From: VAZQ01 sp963739385
GTDB taxonomy: Bacteria; Pseudomonadota; Alphaproteobacteria; Rhizobiales; Xanthobacteraceae
Assembly: GCA_963739385.1 (NCBI GenBank)
Contig: CAVUAI010000045.1
Span: forward strand, 1-64,000
Direction of reading: 5' to 3'
DNA length: 64,000 bases
A model generated the notes under the pieces. That model was not told the origin of the DNA. It did not search any database and was given only the letters and a program-made list of their open reading frames with translations. This document shows, piece after piece, positions 19,081 to 28,191 of the stretch. Position 1 is the stretch's first letter. Every line of letters starts with the position of its first letter. The position numbers and the translations under genes are program-made.

Positions 19081-20006
19081 CCGACGTCGTGCTCTGCGAG
19101 TGCTTCGCACGCGACGGCCTGCAGCACGAGGCGGAGTTCGTGCCCACCGCGGTCAAGCGGGCGCTGATCGAGCGCTTCGCCGCGCTCGGCTTCCAGCGCG
19201 TCGAGGCCACATCCTACTCCAATCCCAAGGTGGTGCCGCAGTTCGCCGATGCGAGCGCGCTGCTCGAGATGCTGCCGCGTCGCGACGGCGTCCACTACAA
19301 GGCGACTTGCGCCAATGTGCGCGCGGTCGAGCGTGCGCTGGCCGATCTCCAGGCCGGCTTCGGCGTGACCGAGATCAGCCTCCTGGTATCGGCGAGCGAG
19401 GCGCATTCGGAGAAGAACCTCAGGCAGTCGCGCGCCAGCCAGTGGGACAACGTACGCAAGATGGCGGCGGCGGCGCAGGGCCGTTTCCGCCTGATCGGCA
19501 CCATCTCGGTGGCGTTCGGCTGCCCGTTCGAAGGCGCCGTCGATCCCGATGTGGTCGTCGCCGACGCCATCCGCTTCCACGCCGCCGGCGTCGATCACGT
19601 CGCGCTCGGCGACACCACCGGCATGGCCACGCCGGCCGCCATGAAGGCGCTGGTCGTTCGCTTGCAGCGGGAGGCGCCCGGCGTCACCTTGATCGCTCAT
19701 CTGCACGACACGCGCGGCACCGGGCTGGTCAATGCGCTGGCGGCGTACGAAGCAGGCGTGCGCTATTTCGACTGCTCGTTCGGCGGCGTCGGCGGCCACC
19801 CGGCACAGGTGACATATGGCGGCGGCTATACCGGCAACGTCTGCTCCGAGGATCTGGTCAACTTGTTCGAATCGCTCGGCATTCGTACCGGCATCGCGCT
19901 CGACCGCATGCTCGAGACCGCGCGCGCATGCGAACAGGCGCTCGGGCGCGAGCTTTACGGGCGGGTGACCCGCAGCGGGCTCAACCCGCTGCTGAGGCCG
20001 GATTGA
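19077..20006 (+). CDS. Hydroxymethylglutaryl-CoA lyase-like enzyme
   Basis: DRE-TIM metallolyase; the family cleaves HMG-CoA to acetoacetate and acetyl-CoA or carries out related aldol cleavages. 309 residues. Seen: CECFARDGLQHEAEFVPTAV (the RDGLQ metal/active-site start), SYSNPKVVPQFADAS, SVAFGCPFEGAVDPDVVVAD, HLHDTRGTGLVNALAAYEAG (metal-binding HxH) and DCSFGGVGGHPAQVTYGGGY in place of the usual Cys loop GGCPYA, so substrate use may differ from classical HMG-CoA lyase. The start overlaps the synthetase stop by four bases. Last gene of the operon. Confidence 0.85.
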   Translation: MTDVVLCECFARDGLQHEAEFVPTAVKRALIERFAALGFQRVEATSYSNPKVVPQFADASALLEMLPRRDGVHYKATCANVRAVERALADLQAGFGVTEISLLVSASEAHSEKNLRQSRASQWDNVRKMAAAAQGRFRLIGTISVAFGCPFEGAVDPDVVVADAIRFHAAGVDHVALGDTTGMATPAAMKALVVRLQREAPGVTLIAHLHDTRGTGLVNALAAYEAGVRYFDCSFGGVGGHPAQVTYGGGYTGNVCSEDLVNLFESLGIRTGIALDRMLETARACEQALGRELYGRVTRSGLNPLLRPD

Positions 20007-20100
20007 ACCGCGGCGGCCGATGGCGCGAAGTGACTCGCGGCTGTCATGCGAGCGTCGCATTATTCCTTTCACACACCTGGCCGCCGGGGAGGATGAACTC

Positions 20101-20613
20101 GTGAGCGCGCCCGAAGCCGCGGATGCAGTGCAGCCGCCGATTCTCAAGAAGGATTGGCGTTTCTACACCGGGATGGCGGCCATGGCCCTGGCGATCGTCA
20201 TGCCTCTGGCCGCGCTCTTTGTGCCCCTGCTCGGGCTTCCGACCGCGCAGTCAGCGGTCTTGGCCGGCATATTGCTCGCTGGCGGGCCTGAAGTTCTATG
20301 CATCCTTGCCGTCGCCTTGCTTGGGAAGGACACTTTCAAATACTTCACGCATCGAGCAACGCAGGCTTTCCGCCGCGCCGTTGTCGACCAGCCGGCGTCG
20401 AAGGCGCGGTACTATACGGGTCTTGCCATCATTCTGCTGAGCTGGATTCCGGCCTATGTCTACGCGTATCTGCCTGCCGCCCTGCCCGGCGGCAATACGC
20501 GTATCTACATTCTCGCTGCGATGGACCTGGCCTTTGTCGCCAGCGTCTTTCTCATGGGCGGAGAATTCTGGGAGAAGGTGCGACGGATTTTCGTCTACGA
20601 CGGCAAGTTTTGA
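20101..20613 (+). CDS. Small integral membrane protein (transporter-suffix-like)
   Basis: 170 residues with about four membrane segments: GMAAMALAIVMPLAALFVPL, AVLAGILLAGGPEVLCILAV, TGLAIILLSWIPAYVYAYL and LAAMDLAFVASVFLMGG. The loop LLGKDTFKYFTHRATQAFRR and the end GGEFWEKVRRIFVYDGKF resemble the transporter suffix domain proteins of unknown function. GTG 20101 is preceded by GGGGAGG, hence preferred to the frame opening at 20020. Stands alone after the catabolic operon. Confidence 0.65.
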   Translation: MSAPEAADAVQPPILKKDWRFYTGMAAMALAIVMPLAALFVPLLGLPTAQSAVLAGILLAGGPEVLCILAVALLGKDTFKYFTHRATQAFRRAVVDQPASKARYYTGLAIILLSWIPAYVYAYLPAALPGGNTRIYILAAMDLAFVASVFLMGGEFWEKVRRIFVYDGKF

Positions 20614-20706
20614 AACAGGAAAGATCGCGAAGAAGTCGTCACCCGACGATCGGACACCGGCCAAGGCGAGCGGAGCCGGCGCTGCCGCCGGTGTGAGCGG
20701 TTAAGC

Positions 20707-21745
20707 TCAGCTTACGGGCACGCCTTCGATCAGGCTCAGCGGCGAGAGCGTGGGTATGACGCGCGTGAGCGCGAGGCCGGCGGTGTGAAAGAGTTCCTTC
20801 GTATTCCTTTTGCGTACGCTCCTGCCCGCCGAGCACGACCAGCATGTTGATGTCGAACAGAATCGCTTCCGAGGGAGCCGTGACGGGAGGGATAACGCGC
20901 TCGATGACAACGATTCGGGCATGTTCCGCCATCACCTGCCGGCAGTTGCGCAGGATGCGCAATGCGGCGGCGTCGTCCCAGTTGTGGAGCACGCTCTTGA
21001 GCACATAGACATCACCGCCTTCCGGGACCGCATCGAAGAAGTCACCGGCCGCGAAGGTCGCGCGTGCGGTGAGACCGGCTTCGCTCAGCAGGCGCTGCGC
21101 GCCGTGAGCGGCAGGTTCAAGGTCCAGGATGACGGCACGCAAATGGGCGTGGGTTCTGAGCAACGCCACGACCAGCGCGCCGTGTCCGCCGCCGATGTCG
21201 ACGAGACTGCCAAAACCGGAAAAATCGTAGGCGGCCAGGATCGCGGCTGTCTCCTGCTCCGAGAAGCCGCTCATCGCGTCATGAAACAGTGACGCCGCCG
21301 CCGGGTGCGTCTCGAGGTAGGCAAACAGCGGCTCGTCGTGACAATGATCGAACGCAGGCCGGCCGGTCATGACGCTGTGGAGCATTCCCCCGTAGGTGCG
21401 CCAGAACACATCATCGCCGTAGATCAGGGCCGAACTGCGCAGCGAGCCCGCGGCCGTGCTCTGCAGCAGCCGCGCGGTCGGGGTGAGCTCGAACATTTCT
21501 CCGTCTGTCTCGGCAAAGATGCCGATGCTGGCGAGCGCCCGCATCAGGCGGTAGAGCGCGCGCGGCTCGGCGCCGACCGCATTCGCCAACGCCTCAGCGG
21601 TTTGCGGCCGCTCACCCAAGTGGTCAGCGAGGCCGAGCTTGGCCGCGACATAGATCATTTGGCTCGTGCGAAAGCCCATGATGAGCTGCCGCAACGTTGC
21701 GACCTCCGCCGCGGCCGGTCCGGCGTTCCGGGCCTCATCGTTCAT
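20707..21745 (-). pseudogene. SAM-dependent O-methyltransferase, C-terminal frameshift
   Basis: Small-molecule O-methyltransferase of the acetylserotonin/hydroxyneurosporene type (winged-helix dimerisation domain plus Rossmann domain). Seen: LRQLIMGFRTSQMIYVAAKL, PRALYRLMRALASIGIFAE, LVDIGGGHGALVVALLR (SAM-binding GGGHG), LKSVLHNWDDAAALRILRNC and RIVVIERVIP. After GGQERTQKEYE the frame reads into an unrelated tail to 20639; in the next frame the family ending ELFHTAGLALTRVIPTLSPL continues to a stop at 20707. One extra base in the CC pair at 20796-20797 (GG on the coding strand) explains this. Activity might survive with an altered tail. Confidence 0.75.
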
Positions 21746-22008
21746 CTTGTCCTCCCAGCCATTGCTCTGAACGGCCTCGGATTCCCGGATCCTGCTTTTT
21801 TCATCGCCCCGGCGTGAGTGGTCGCAATCGCGTCTGCCCGGCGTGATCGCGTCCGCCTGGCGGCGAGAGCCTAGTCATCCCTGTTGGTGCTTCTGTGGCG
21901 CCGCGACGCCGGCTCGCGTCCGCATCATCCGGCGCGAACCTTCGGCAGCCGGATGCGTTGCAACCAGGACGGCACTCGCCAGACGCGGGAACAGAGAAGG
22001 ACATCCTC

Positions 22009-22977
22009 ATGCTCAAGCTCGGCTACAAGCTCATGTCCGAGGAGCACGGCCCGGCCGACCTGGTGCGCAACGCCAGGCGCGCCGAGGAAGCCGGGTTCGA
22101 GTTCGCGGCCATTTCCGATCACTTTTTCCCGTGGATCGAAGAGCAGGGCCATGCGCCGCTGGCCTGGTCGGTGCTGGGAGCGATCGCCAATGCGACGCGG
22201 CAGATCGGCCTGATGACCGCCGTCACCTGCCCGATCATGCGCTACCACCCGGCAATCATCGCCCAGGGGACGGCAACCGTGGCGTTGCTCAGCAACGACC
22301 GGTTCAGCCTCGGCCTCGGCGCCGGCGAACGCCTGAACGAGCACGTCGTCGGCCTCGGCTGGCCGGGCCGGGTCGAGCGCCATGAGCGCCTGGCGGAGGC
22401 GGTCGACATCATCCAGGGGCTGCTGGCGGGCACGATGACGACCTATCGCGGCCATTACTTTCAGCTCGACCACGCTCGCCTGTTCGATCGGCCCGGACGC
22501 AAGCCCCCCGTGGTGATTGCCGCCGGCGGGGTCAACGCCGCACGCCTCGCCGGCGAAAAAGCCGACGCCCTCATCGTGACCGAGCCGCGCGTCGAGCTCA
22601 TCGACGCCTATACGGCGGGCGGCGGTTCCGGACCGCGCTACGCCGAGGTCGCCATGTGCTATGCCGAGCGCGAGGAAGATGCCCGCAAGACCGCGCATCA
22701 ATATTTCCGTTGGTCGCTCGCGGGCTGGCCGGTGATGGCGGAACTGCCGGATACGGAGGGGTTCGCAGCGGCGAGCAAGCATCTGACCCCCGAGATCGTC
22801 GCCCGGCAGATTTCCTGCGGCCCGTCGCCGGAGCGGCATCTGCAGGCGATCGATCGCTACGTGAAGGCCGGCTACGATCACATCATCCTCACCCAGGTCG
22901 GACCGCAGCAGGACGCCTTCATCGATTTCTTCCAGCGTCACCTGGCGCCGGCATTGCATGGGCGCAAGGCGGCCTAG
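22009..22977 (+). CDS. LLM-class F420-dependent oxidoreductase-like protein
   Basis: Bacterial-luciferase-like TIM-barrel protein, close in layout to the F420/G6PD-type family (TIGR03557 as I recall it). 322 residues. Seen: LKLGYKLMSEEHGPADLVRN, FAAISDHFFPWIEEQGHAPL, MTAVTCPIMRYHPAIIAQGT, SLGLGAGERLNEHVVGLGWP and GYDHIILTQVGPQQDAFIDF. The SDHF and GAGE motifs match the coenzyme pocket. Start ATG 22009 follows AGAGAAGG. Whether it uses F420 or FMN cannot be settled from this window; no F420 synthesis genes are present here. Divergent from the O-methyltransferase. Confidence 0.8.
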   Translation: MLKLGYKLMSEEHGPADLVRNARRAEEAGFEFAAISDHFFPWIEEQGHAPLAWSVLGAIANATRQIGLMTAVTCPIMRYHPAIIAQGTATVALLSNDRFSLGLGAGERLNEHVVGLGWPGRVERHERLAEAVDIIQGLLAGTMTTYRGHYFQLDHARLFDRPGRKPPVVIAAGGVNAARLAGEKADALIVTEPRVELIDAYTAGGGSGPRYAEVAMCYAEREEDARKTAHQYFRWSLAGWPVMAELPDTEGFAAASKHLTPEIVARQISCGPSPERHLQAIDRYVKAGYDHIILTQVGPQQDAFIDFFQRHLAPALHGRKAA

Positions 22978-23148
22978 CCGGCGGGCGCCGCGTCGCTCTA
23001 TCGTCCGAGCGCGCATGAGTGCTCGCGACGAGCCGGGACCCACGGGCAGCACAACGACGTAGGATCCCGCCCTCTTCCATGACGGCTGCTGGAGAGGGAT
23101 ACTTCCTCAAAACAGCAAGAGCATAATGCGGGAGGATACCAGACAGTC

Positions 23149-24120
23149 ATGCAACGCCGCGCGTTCTTGCAGCTTGCGGGGAGCGCCGCCGGCCTTGCCG
23201 CGCTCATGCGGCCGGCAAGCGGCCAGAGCTATCCGGCGCGGCCGGTGCGCTTCCTCGTCGGCTTCCCGGCTGGCGGTCCAAACGACATCCTGGCGCGGCT
23301 GATGGCCGAATGGCTGTCGCGGCAGCTCGGCCAGTCCTTCGTCGTCGAAAACATACCCGGCGCCTCCGGCAACATCGCGACCGAAGCAGTCGTGCACGCG
23401 CCGCCCGATGGTTACACGTTGCTGCTCGTCGGACCGGCCAACGCCATCAGCGCGTCGCTCTACGACAATCTGCGTTTCGATTTCCTGCGCGACATCGCGC
23501 CGGTCGCCGGCATCACCCGCGAGCCGCTGGTCATGGTCGCGCATCCCTCAGTCCCGGCGCGTACGGCCGCGGAGTTCATCGCGCAGGCCAGGGCCGCGCC
23601 CGGCAGCATCAGAATGGCATCGACCGGCAACGGCAGCTCCCCGCATGTTTCGGGCGAGCTGTTCAAGATGATGACCGGGCTTGACCTGCCGGTGGTGCAC
23701 TACGCCGGCGGCGGGCCGGCGCTCAAGGCCATGATCGAAGGACAGGCGCAGGTGATGTTCGAGCCGATGTCGGCCGCGATCGAGCCGATCAGGTCGGGCA
23801 GGCTGCGCGCCCTGGCGGTGACGACCGCCGTCCGCTCGGCGGCGCTGCCCGACGTTCCGCCGCTGGCCGATGTCGTGCCGGGCTACGAGGCGAGCGCGGC
23901 TACCGGCATTGGCGTTCCCAAAGACACGCCTGCCCATGTCGTCGATGCCCTCAACAAGGCCGTGAATGCGGCCTTCGCCGATCCGGCGATGCAGGCGCGT
24001 CTCGCCGACACCGGCGGCATGATGCTTGCGGGTTCGCCCGCGGAGTTCGCCAGGCTTCTCGTCGACGAGACTGCAAAATGGGCGAAGGTGGTGAAGGCGT
24101 CAGGGGCACGTCCGAATTGA
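23149..24120 (+). CDS. Bug/TctC family periplasmic solute receptor 2
   Basis: TctC/Bug receptor, 323 residues. Signal region MQRRAFLQLAGSAAGLAAL begins with RR-x-F-L, suggesting Tat or Sec export, cleaved after ASG. Mature part: YPARPVRFLVGFPAGGPNDI, VVENIPGASGNIATEAVVHA, PPDGYTLLLVGPANAIS, MASTGNGSSPHVSGELFKMM. ATG is preceded by GGGAGG with a long spacer. A monoamine-oxidase-like gene starts 105 bases downstream, so the ligand may be an amine-derived acid, but this is only positional inference. Confidence 0.85.
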   Translation: MQRRAFLQLAGSAAGLAALMRPASGQSYPARPVRFLVGFPAGGPNDILARLMAEWLSRQLGQSFVVENIPGASGNIATEAVVHAPPDGYTLLLVGPANAISASLYDNLRFDFLRDIAPVAGITREPLVMVAHPSVPARTAAEFIAQARAAPGSIRMASTGNGSSPHVSGELFKMMTGLDLPVVHYAGGGPALKAMIEGQAQVMFEPMSAAIEPIRSGRLRALAVTTAVRSAALPDVPPLADVVPGYEASAATGIGVPKDTPAHVVDALNKAVNAAFADPAMQARLADTGGMMLAGSPAEFARLLVDETAKWAKVVKASGARPN

Positions 24121-24224
24121 GGGCGATGACAGGTTGACTCGTTGCGCGCCGAACGATCGACGGCCATGGTACGTTTCCCGCTGAGGACGCATCCGTCCGT
24201 ACCGAGACTGTCGCAGAGCAAGGC

Positions 24225-25475
24225 GTGGCCAGCAGCGAGACCGAGGTGGTGATTGTCGGCGGCGGCGCGGCCGGCATTGCCGCAGCGCGGCGGCTGCATG
24301 ACGCCGGGATCGATTGCCTCCTGGTCGAGGCGCGGCCGCGGCTCGGCGGGCGGTCATGGACGGTCGGCGTCGGGCCGGGGCTCGCCGTCGATCTCGGCTG
24401 CGGCTGGCTGCACTCGGCCGACCGCAATCCGTGGTCGGACATCGCCCGGGCGCAAGGCCGTGTCATCGACAAGACGCCGCCGCCGTGGACGCGGCGCTCG
24501 GCGCCGATCGGCTTTCCGCTGGCGGAACAGGAAGCCTTCCTCGACGCGCTGCAAAGTTTCCACCAGCGCGTCGATGCACTGAGCGACAACCAGCCGGACG
24601 TGTCCGCCGCCAGCTTTCTTGATCCGCACGGCCACTGGAACGGCCTGATCACTGCCGTCGGCACCTATATCAGCGGCGCCGAGCTCGACCACGTGTCGGC
24701 ACGCGATTTCGAGCGCTACCACGACAGCGGCGTGAACTGGCGCGTGGTCGAAGGCTACGGCACTGTGATCGCCGCCCACGCCGCGGGCGTGCCGGTCCTG
24801 CTCGGAGCTCCGGTGCGCCGGATCGACCGCAGCGGGAAACGTTTGCGGGTGGAGACGACGACCGGCACCATCACCGCCGCCACGGCGATCGTCACGGTCC
24901 CGACCAACGTGCTGGCGGAGGAGCGGCTGGTCTTCAGCCCGGCGCTCCCCGAGACCACGGAAGCGGCGGCAGGACTGCCGCTCGGCCTTGCCGACAAGCT
25001 CTTTCTCTCGCTTGCGGACGCTGACGAATTCGACAAGGAAAGCCGCTTGTTCGGCCGCACCGACCGCCGCGCGACCGGCGTCTACCATTTCCGCCCGTTC
25101 GGCCGGCCGCAGATCGAAGCCTATTTCGCCGGGCCGCTGGCGGCCGAGCTCGAGGCGGGCGGCGAGGCGGCGTTTCACGACTTCGCCACCGCCGAGCTCG
25201 TCGGCCTCCTCGGCAGCTATTTCGCGCGAAGGGTGAAGCCCATTCGCATGCATCCCTGGGGCATCGATCCGTTTGCGCGCGGCTCCTACTCCTATGCCCT
25301 GCCCGGGAAGGCCGACTGCCGCGGCGTGCTCGCCGCGCCGGCCGACGCGCGGCTCCTGTTCGCGGGCGAGGCCTGCTCGCGCCACGACTACTCGACCGCC
25401 CATGGTGCCTATCTCACCGGCATCGCCGCTGCCGATGCAGTACTCGCCCGCCGCCGGAAGCTCGCCGTGATGTGA
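24225..25475 (+). CDS. Flavin-containing amine oxidase family protein
   Basis: FAD-dependent amine oxidase fold, 416 residues; oxidises a primary or secondary amine to an imine with release of peroxide. Seen: VVIVGGGAAGIAAARRLHDA (FAD dinucleotide motif), LLVEARPRLGGRSWTVGVG (the second FAD contact), VVEGYGTVIAAHAAGVPVLL, and at the C-terminus LLFAGEACSRHDYSTAHGAY (FAD-binding GEA). GTG 24225 is the start, behind AGAGCAAGG. No signal peptide, so cytosolic. Substrate unknown. Confidence 0.85.
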   Translation: MASSETEVVIVGGGAAGIAAARRLHDAGIDCLLVEARPRLGGRSWTVGVGPGLAVDLGCGWLHSADRNPWSDIARAQGRVIDKTPPPWTRRSAPIGFPLAEQEAFLDALQSFHQRVDALSDNQPDVSAASFLDPHGHWNGLITAVGTYISGAELDHVSARDFERYHDSGVNWRVVEGYGTVIAAHAAGVPVLLGAPVRRIDRSGKRLRVETTTGTITAATAIVTVPTNVLAEERLVFSPALPETTEAAAGLPLGLADKLFLSLADADEFDKESRLFGRTDRRATGVYHFRPFGRPQIEAYFAGPLAAELEAGGEAAFHDFATAELVGLLGSYFARRVKPIRMHPWGIDPFARGSYSYALPGKADCRGVLAAPADARLLFAGEACSRHDYSTAHGAYLTGIAAADAVLARRRKLAVM

Positions 25476-25524
25476 TTTGCCGACCATCGTTGCGGGAAAT
25501 GGCCGCTTCGCGAACGGCACAGGT

Positions 25525-27066
25525 CTAGGTCATCAGCGGTTGGAAGCGTCCGGCGGGCGCAGCGTCGAGTTCGGCCCAGTCGATCTCCTCCTCCAGGCGA
25601 TGATAGGCCTCGTCGCCGATTCGCCCCTCCGCGCGCAGGCGGTGAAGCGCCCGGCGCTGGCTCGCGATCGCGCGCAGCCGCAGCTCGTCGTAGTCGGTCG
25701 CCGCCTGCGGGTCGTCGGTATTCCTGGCGACGGCGCGGGCGGCGGCATATTGCTCGCGCACGGCGGCCGCGGCCGGCGACGGATCGTCATCGAGGCTGTC
25801 GAGCGCCGCCTGCATGACGGCGACGCGGGCGCGCGACACCTCCTGCTCGAGCGAGCGATCGGGAGTGAGGTCGAGCACGCGCAGCAGCGGCTTGAGCGTC
25901 ATGCCCTGCAGGACGAGGGTGCCGAGGACCACGCAGAACGCGGTGAGCACGATGGGATCGCGCCCGGGGAAATCGAACGGCAATGCAAAGGCGGTGGCGA
26001 GCGTCACCACGCCGCGCATGCCGCACCAGCCGATCAGCAGGTCCCCGCGGACACCCTGCCCGTCGTCGGTGGCGCGCGACCCGCGCGCCGCCCGGATCAA
26101 GGCGCCGCCGGCGAGCACCCAGGCCAGCCGCACCACGATCACCGTCGCCAGCACCGCGGTGGCCAGCACCAGCGCGTCGAGCCGGGCCTCGTCCGACAGC
26201 CGGCTCAGGATCGGTCGCATCTGCAATCCCATCAGCACGAAGGCGAGCACGTTGAGCACGAACACCGCGGTCTCCCACACCGAATAGGAGCTGATGCGGT
26301 TGCGGGCGGGCGTGCGGCGCGGCGCATGGCGCGCGAGCGTCATGGCATATACCACCATGGTGATGATGGCGGACAGCGCGAGCCGGTCGGCAAGGATCCA
26401 GACGCCGAAGGTCGTGACGAACTGCAGGATGGTGCCGGTCGCGGCATCGCGTATCCGATGGAGGGCGAGGAGGGTCAGCCGCGCGAACACGTAGCCGGCG
26501 ACCAGGCTGCCGAGCGCCGAGAGGACGAGCATCGGAGCGGCGCTGCTCAGCACGAACGAGCCGGCGGCGGCGATCATGGCCGCCCGGTAGATCAGCAGCG
26601 CGGTTGCGTCATTGAGCAGGCTCTCGCTCTGGAGGATGGCCACGATTCGCCGCGGCGGGCGGAGCTGGCCGAGCACGGCCGCCGCCGCGACCGCGTCGGG
26701 CGGCGCCACGATGGCGCCCAGCGCGACGGCCGCGGCGGGCGGAAGGCCGGCGAGCTTCCAGCCAACCATTGCCACCGCGGCCGTGGTCAGCACCACGGCG
26801 ACAAATGCGAGCGACGCGAGCGGCAGCGCATAACGCTTGAGGTCGCGCGGCGAGGTGTCGAATGCCGCATCGACCAGCACGGGCGCGACGAACAGCGCAA
26901 GCGCGAGCTCCGGCTCGACCGTGATCGTCGGCACGAACGGCAGGAAGGCGAGTCCGGCGCCCGCCAGCGCCAGCAACGCGGGATAGGGAACCTCGAGTCG
27001 GCGCGCGAGCGCGGCCACCAGCACGGCGCCGAGCAGGAGCGCGAGCGTCCATTCGAACAGAACCAT
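25525..27066 (-). CDS. CPA1-family Na+/H+ antiporter
   Basis: 513-residue monovalent cation:proton antiporter with about 12 membrane segments and a 110-residue cytoplasmic tail. Seen: LLGAVLVAALARRLEVPYPA at the start, ALGAIVAPPDAVAAAAVLGQ (transport-site Asp region), LQSESLLNDATALLIYRAAM (family motif with Asn-Asp), VWETAVFVLNVLAFVLMGLQ and GWCGMRGVVTLATAFALPF. The tail is helical and charged (YDELRLRAIASQRRALHRLR). Role: pH and sodium homeostasis at the inner membrane. Convergent with the amine oxidase gene, 49 bases apart. Confidence 0.9.
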   Translation of the reverse strand: MVLFEWTLALLLGAVLVAALARRLEVPYPALLALAGAGLAFLPFVPTITVEPELALALFVAPVLVDAAFDTSPRDLKRYALPLASLAFVAVVLTTAAVAMVGWKLAGLPPAAAVALGAIVAPPDAVAAAAVLGQLRPPRRIVAILQSESLLNDATALLIYRAAMIAAAGSFVLSSAAPMLVLSALGSLVAGYVFARLTLLALHRIRDAATGTILQFVTTFGVWILADRLALSAIITMVVYAMTLARHAPRRTPARNRISSYSVWETAVFVLNVLAFVLMGLQMRPILSRLSDEARLDALVLATAVLATVIVVRLAWVLAGGALIRAARGSRATDDGQGVRGDLLIGWCGMRGVVTLATAFALPFDFPGRDPIVLTAFCVVLGTLVLQGMTLKPLLRVLDLTPDRSLEQEVSRARVAVMQAALDSLDDDPSPAAAAVREQYAAARAVARNTDDPQAATDYDELRLRAIASQRRALHRLRAEGRIGDEAYHRLEEEIDWAELDAAPAGRFQPLMT

Positions 27067-27137
27067 GCGTCAGGTTATAGCAGCGGCGCTTGCCACTGTG
27101 TTGCCATGCCCGATGGCGGATGCCGCCATCGCGTACC

Positions 27138-28031
27138 CTAAGCCATCAGGGCCGGCATCATCCACGCGAGAGCAACGGCCGCATTGTGCGACGCCACGAA
27201 GTTCTGGGCGTAGGTTCGAGGCGCCACCTCCATGTTGAAGTAGCCCACCCGATTGGCCACGCCGGACACAAACAGAAACTCCGGCGACGGCACCGTGAGT
27301 TGAGTCACCCCGTGGGTTGTTTCGACTGATCCTATGGCCTGCCTGGGCGCCTTGGCCGCAACGGCGCGCAGGGCCTCGGGATCCGCCCAGGCATAATTAT
27401 TGGGATCAGTCACGTTGACGTTGCTCAGCGCGACATACGCGGCCGACACTATCAGGCTTGGTGGATCAGCGGAATTGATGGGAGTCGGAAGGAAAGCTGT
27501 TTCGATCAGGGGACGCATCTCTCGGTCGAGCGGGGGAAACACCTTGGCATTGGTCGGCTGCTGGGAACAATCGAGCAACTTGCCCATATCGGGATGCGTA
27601 AAGTTGCTCTCGGGATTGGGCTCAGCGCTGTAAGGGTTGTGAACGAAGACGTTCGAACCAACGACGACACATCCGTTATAGGAACGGGCATCGGCAAACG
27701 TGGCGGTTCCGAAGGCCACAACCAGGCTCGGACGGTCACCATTGGCGGTCACAAGCGGCAAGACGCGAGCCTTTTCTTCGCTGCTCGATGATTTCTTCTT
27801 GGGATCCATCAGATCCTTGATGCACCAAACCTCGGCCGTCGCAGCCGCCGACTTCAGCGCGAGGCGTGCCTGAACGGTCTTCATGCTCCCGTCGCTGAGC
27901 GGAATGTTGACCTGCGGGGGCGCGCTCGGCGTTGGAAACTTGAAAGGTCGAACCTGATCGTTGGTGAAAACGCCGACCAGGGGATCCGCCTCCCACGCCT
28001 TGTTCACGAAAATCAGTACGCGATTTGGCAT
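27138..28031 (-). CDS. Nucleoside-phosphorylase-superfamily-like protein
   Basis: 297 residues from ATG 28031, which has GGGGGTG upstream. The N-terminus MPNRVLIFVNKAWEADPLVG and the C-terminal block VSGVANRVGYFNMEVAPRTY / AQNFVASHNAAVALAWMMPA resemble proteins of the purine-nucleoside phosphorylase fold, with VVAFGTATFADARSYNGCVV in the expected phosphate-loop position. The resemblance is weak and no catalytic set could be confirmed, so the reaction is unknown. No signal peptide. Free-standing leftward gene. Confidence 0.5.
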   Translation of the reverse strand: MPNRVLIFVNKAWEADPLVGVFTNDQVRPFKFPTPSAPPQVNIPLSDGSMKTVQARLALKSAAATAEVWCIKDLMDPKKKSSSSEEKARVLPLVTANGDRPSLVVAFGTATFADARSYNGCVVVGSNVFVHNPYSAEPNPESNFTHPDMGKLLDCSQQPTNAKVFPPLDREMRPLIETAFLPTPINSADPPSLIVSAAYVALSNVNVTDPNNYAWADPEALRAVAAKAPRQAIGSVETTHGVTQLTVPSPEFLFVSGVANRVGYFNMEVAPRTYAQNFVASHNAAVALAWMMPALMA

Positions 28032-28191
28032 GACCGGCACCCCCAACCTTGCGACACCGAATGCTATCATGCCAGGAGCGGCCGTTCATCGGCACGGCTT
28101 GAACAATCGCTCGACACTACCGACGCAATCCAATGAGGCCGGTGCGGCGAAAAAGCGCGGCGCGGCATTGGGAGCGCCGCGGACCGTCCGC

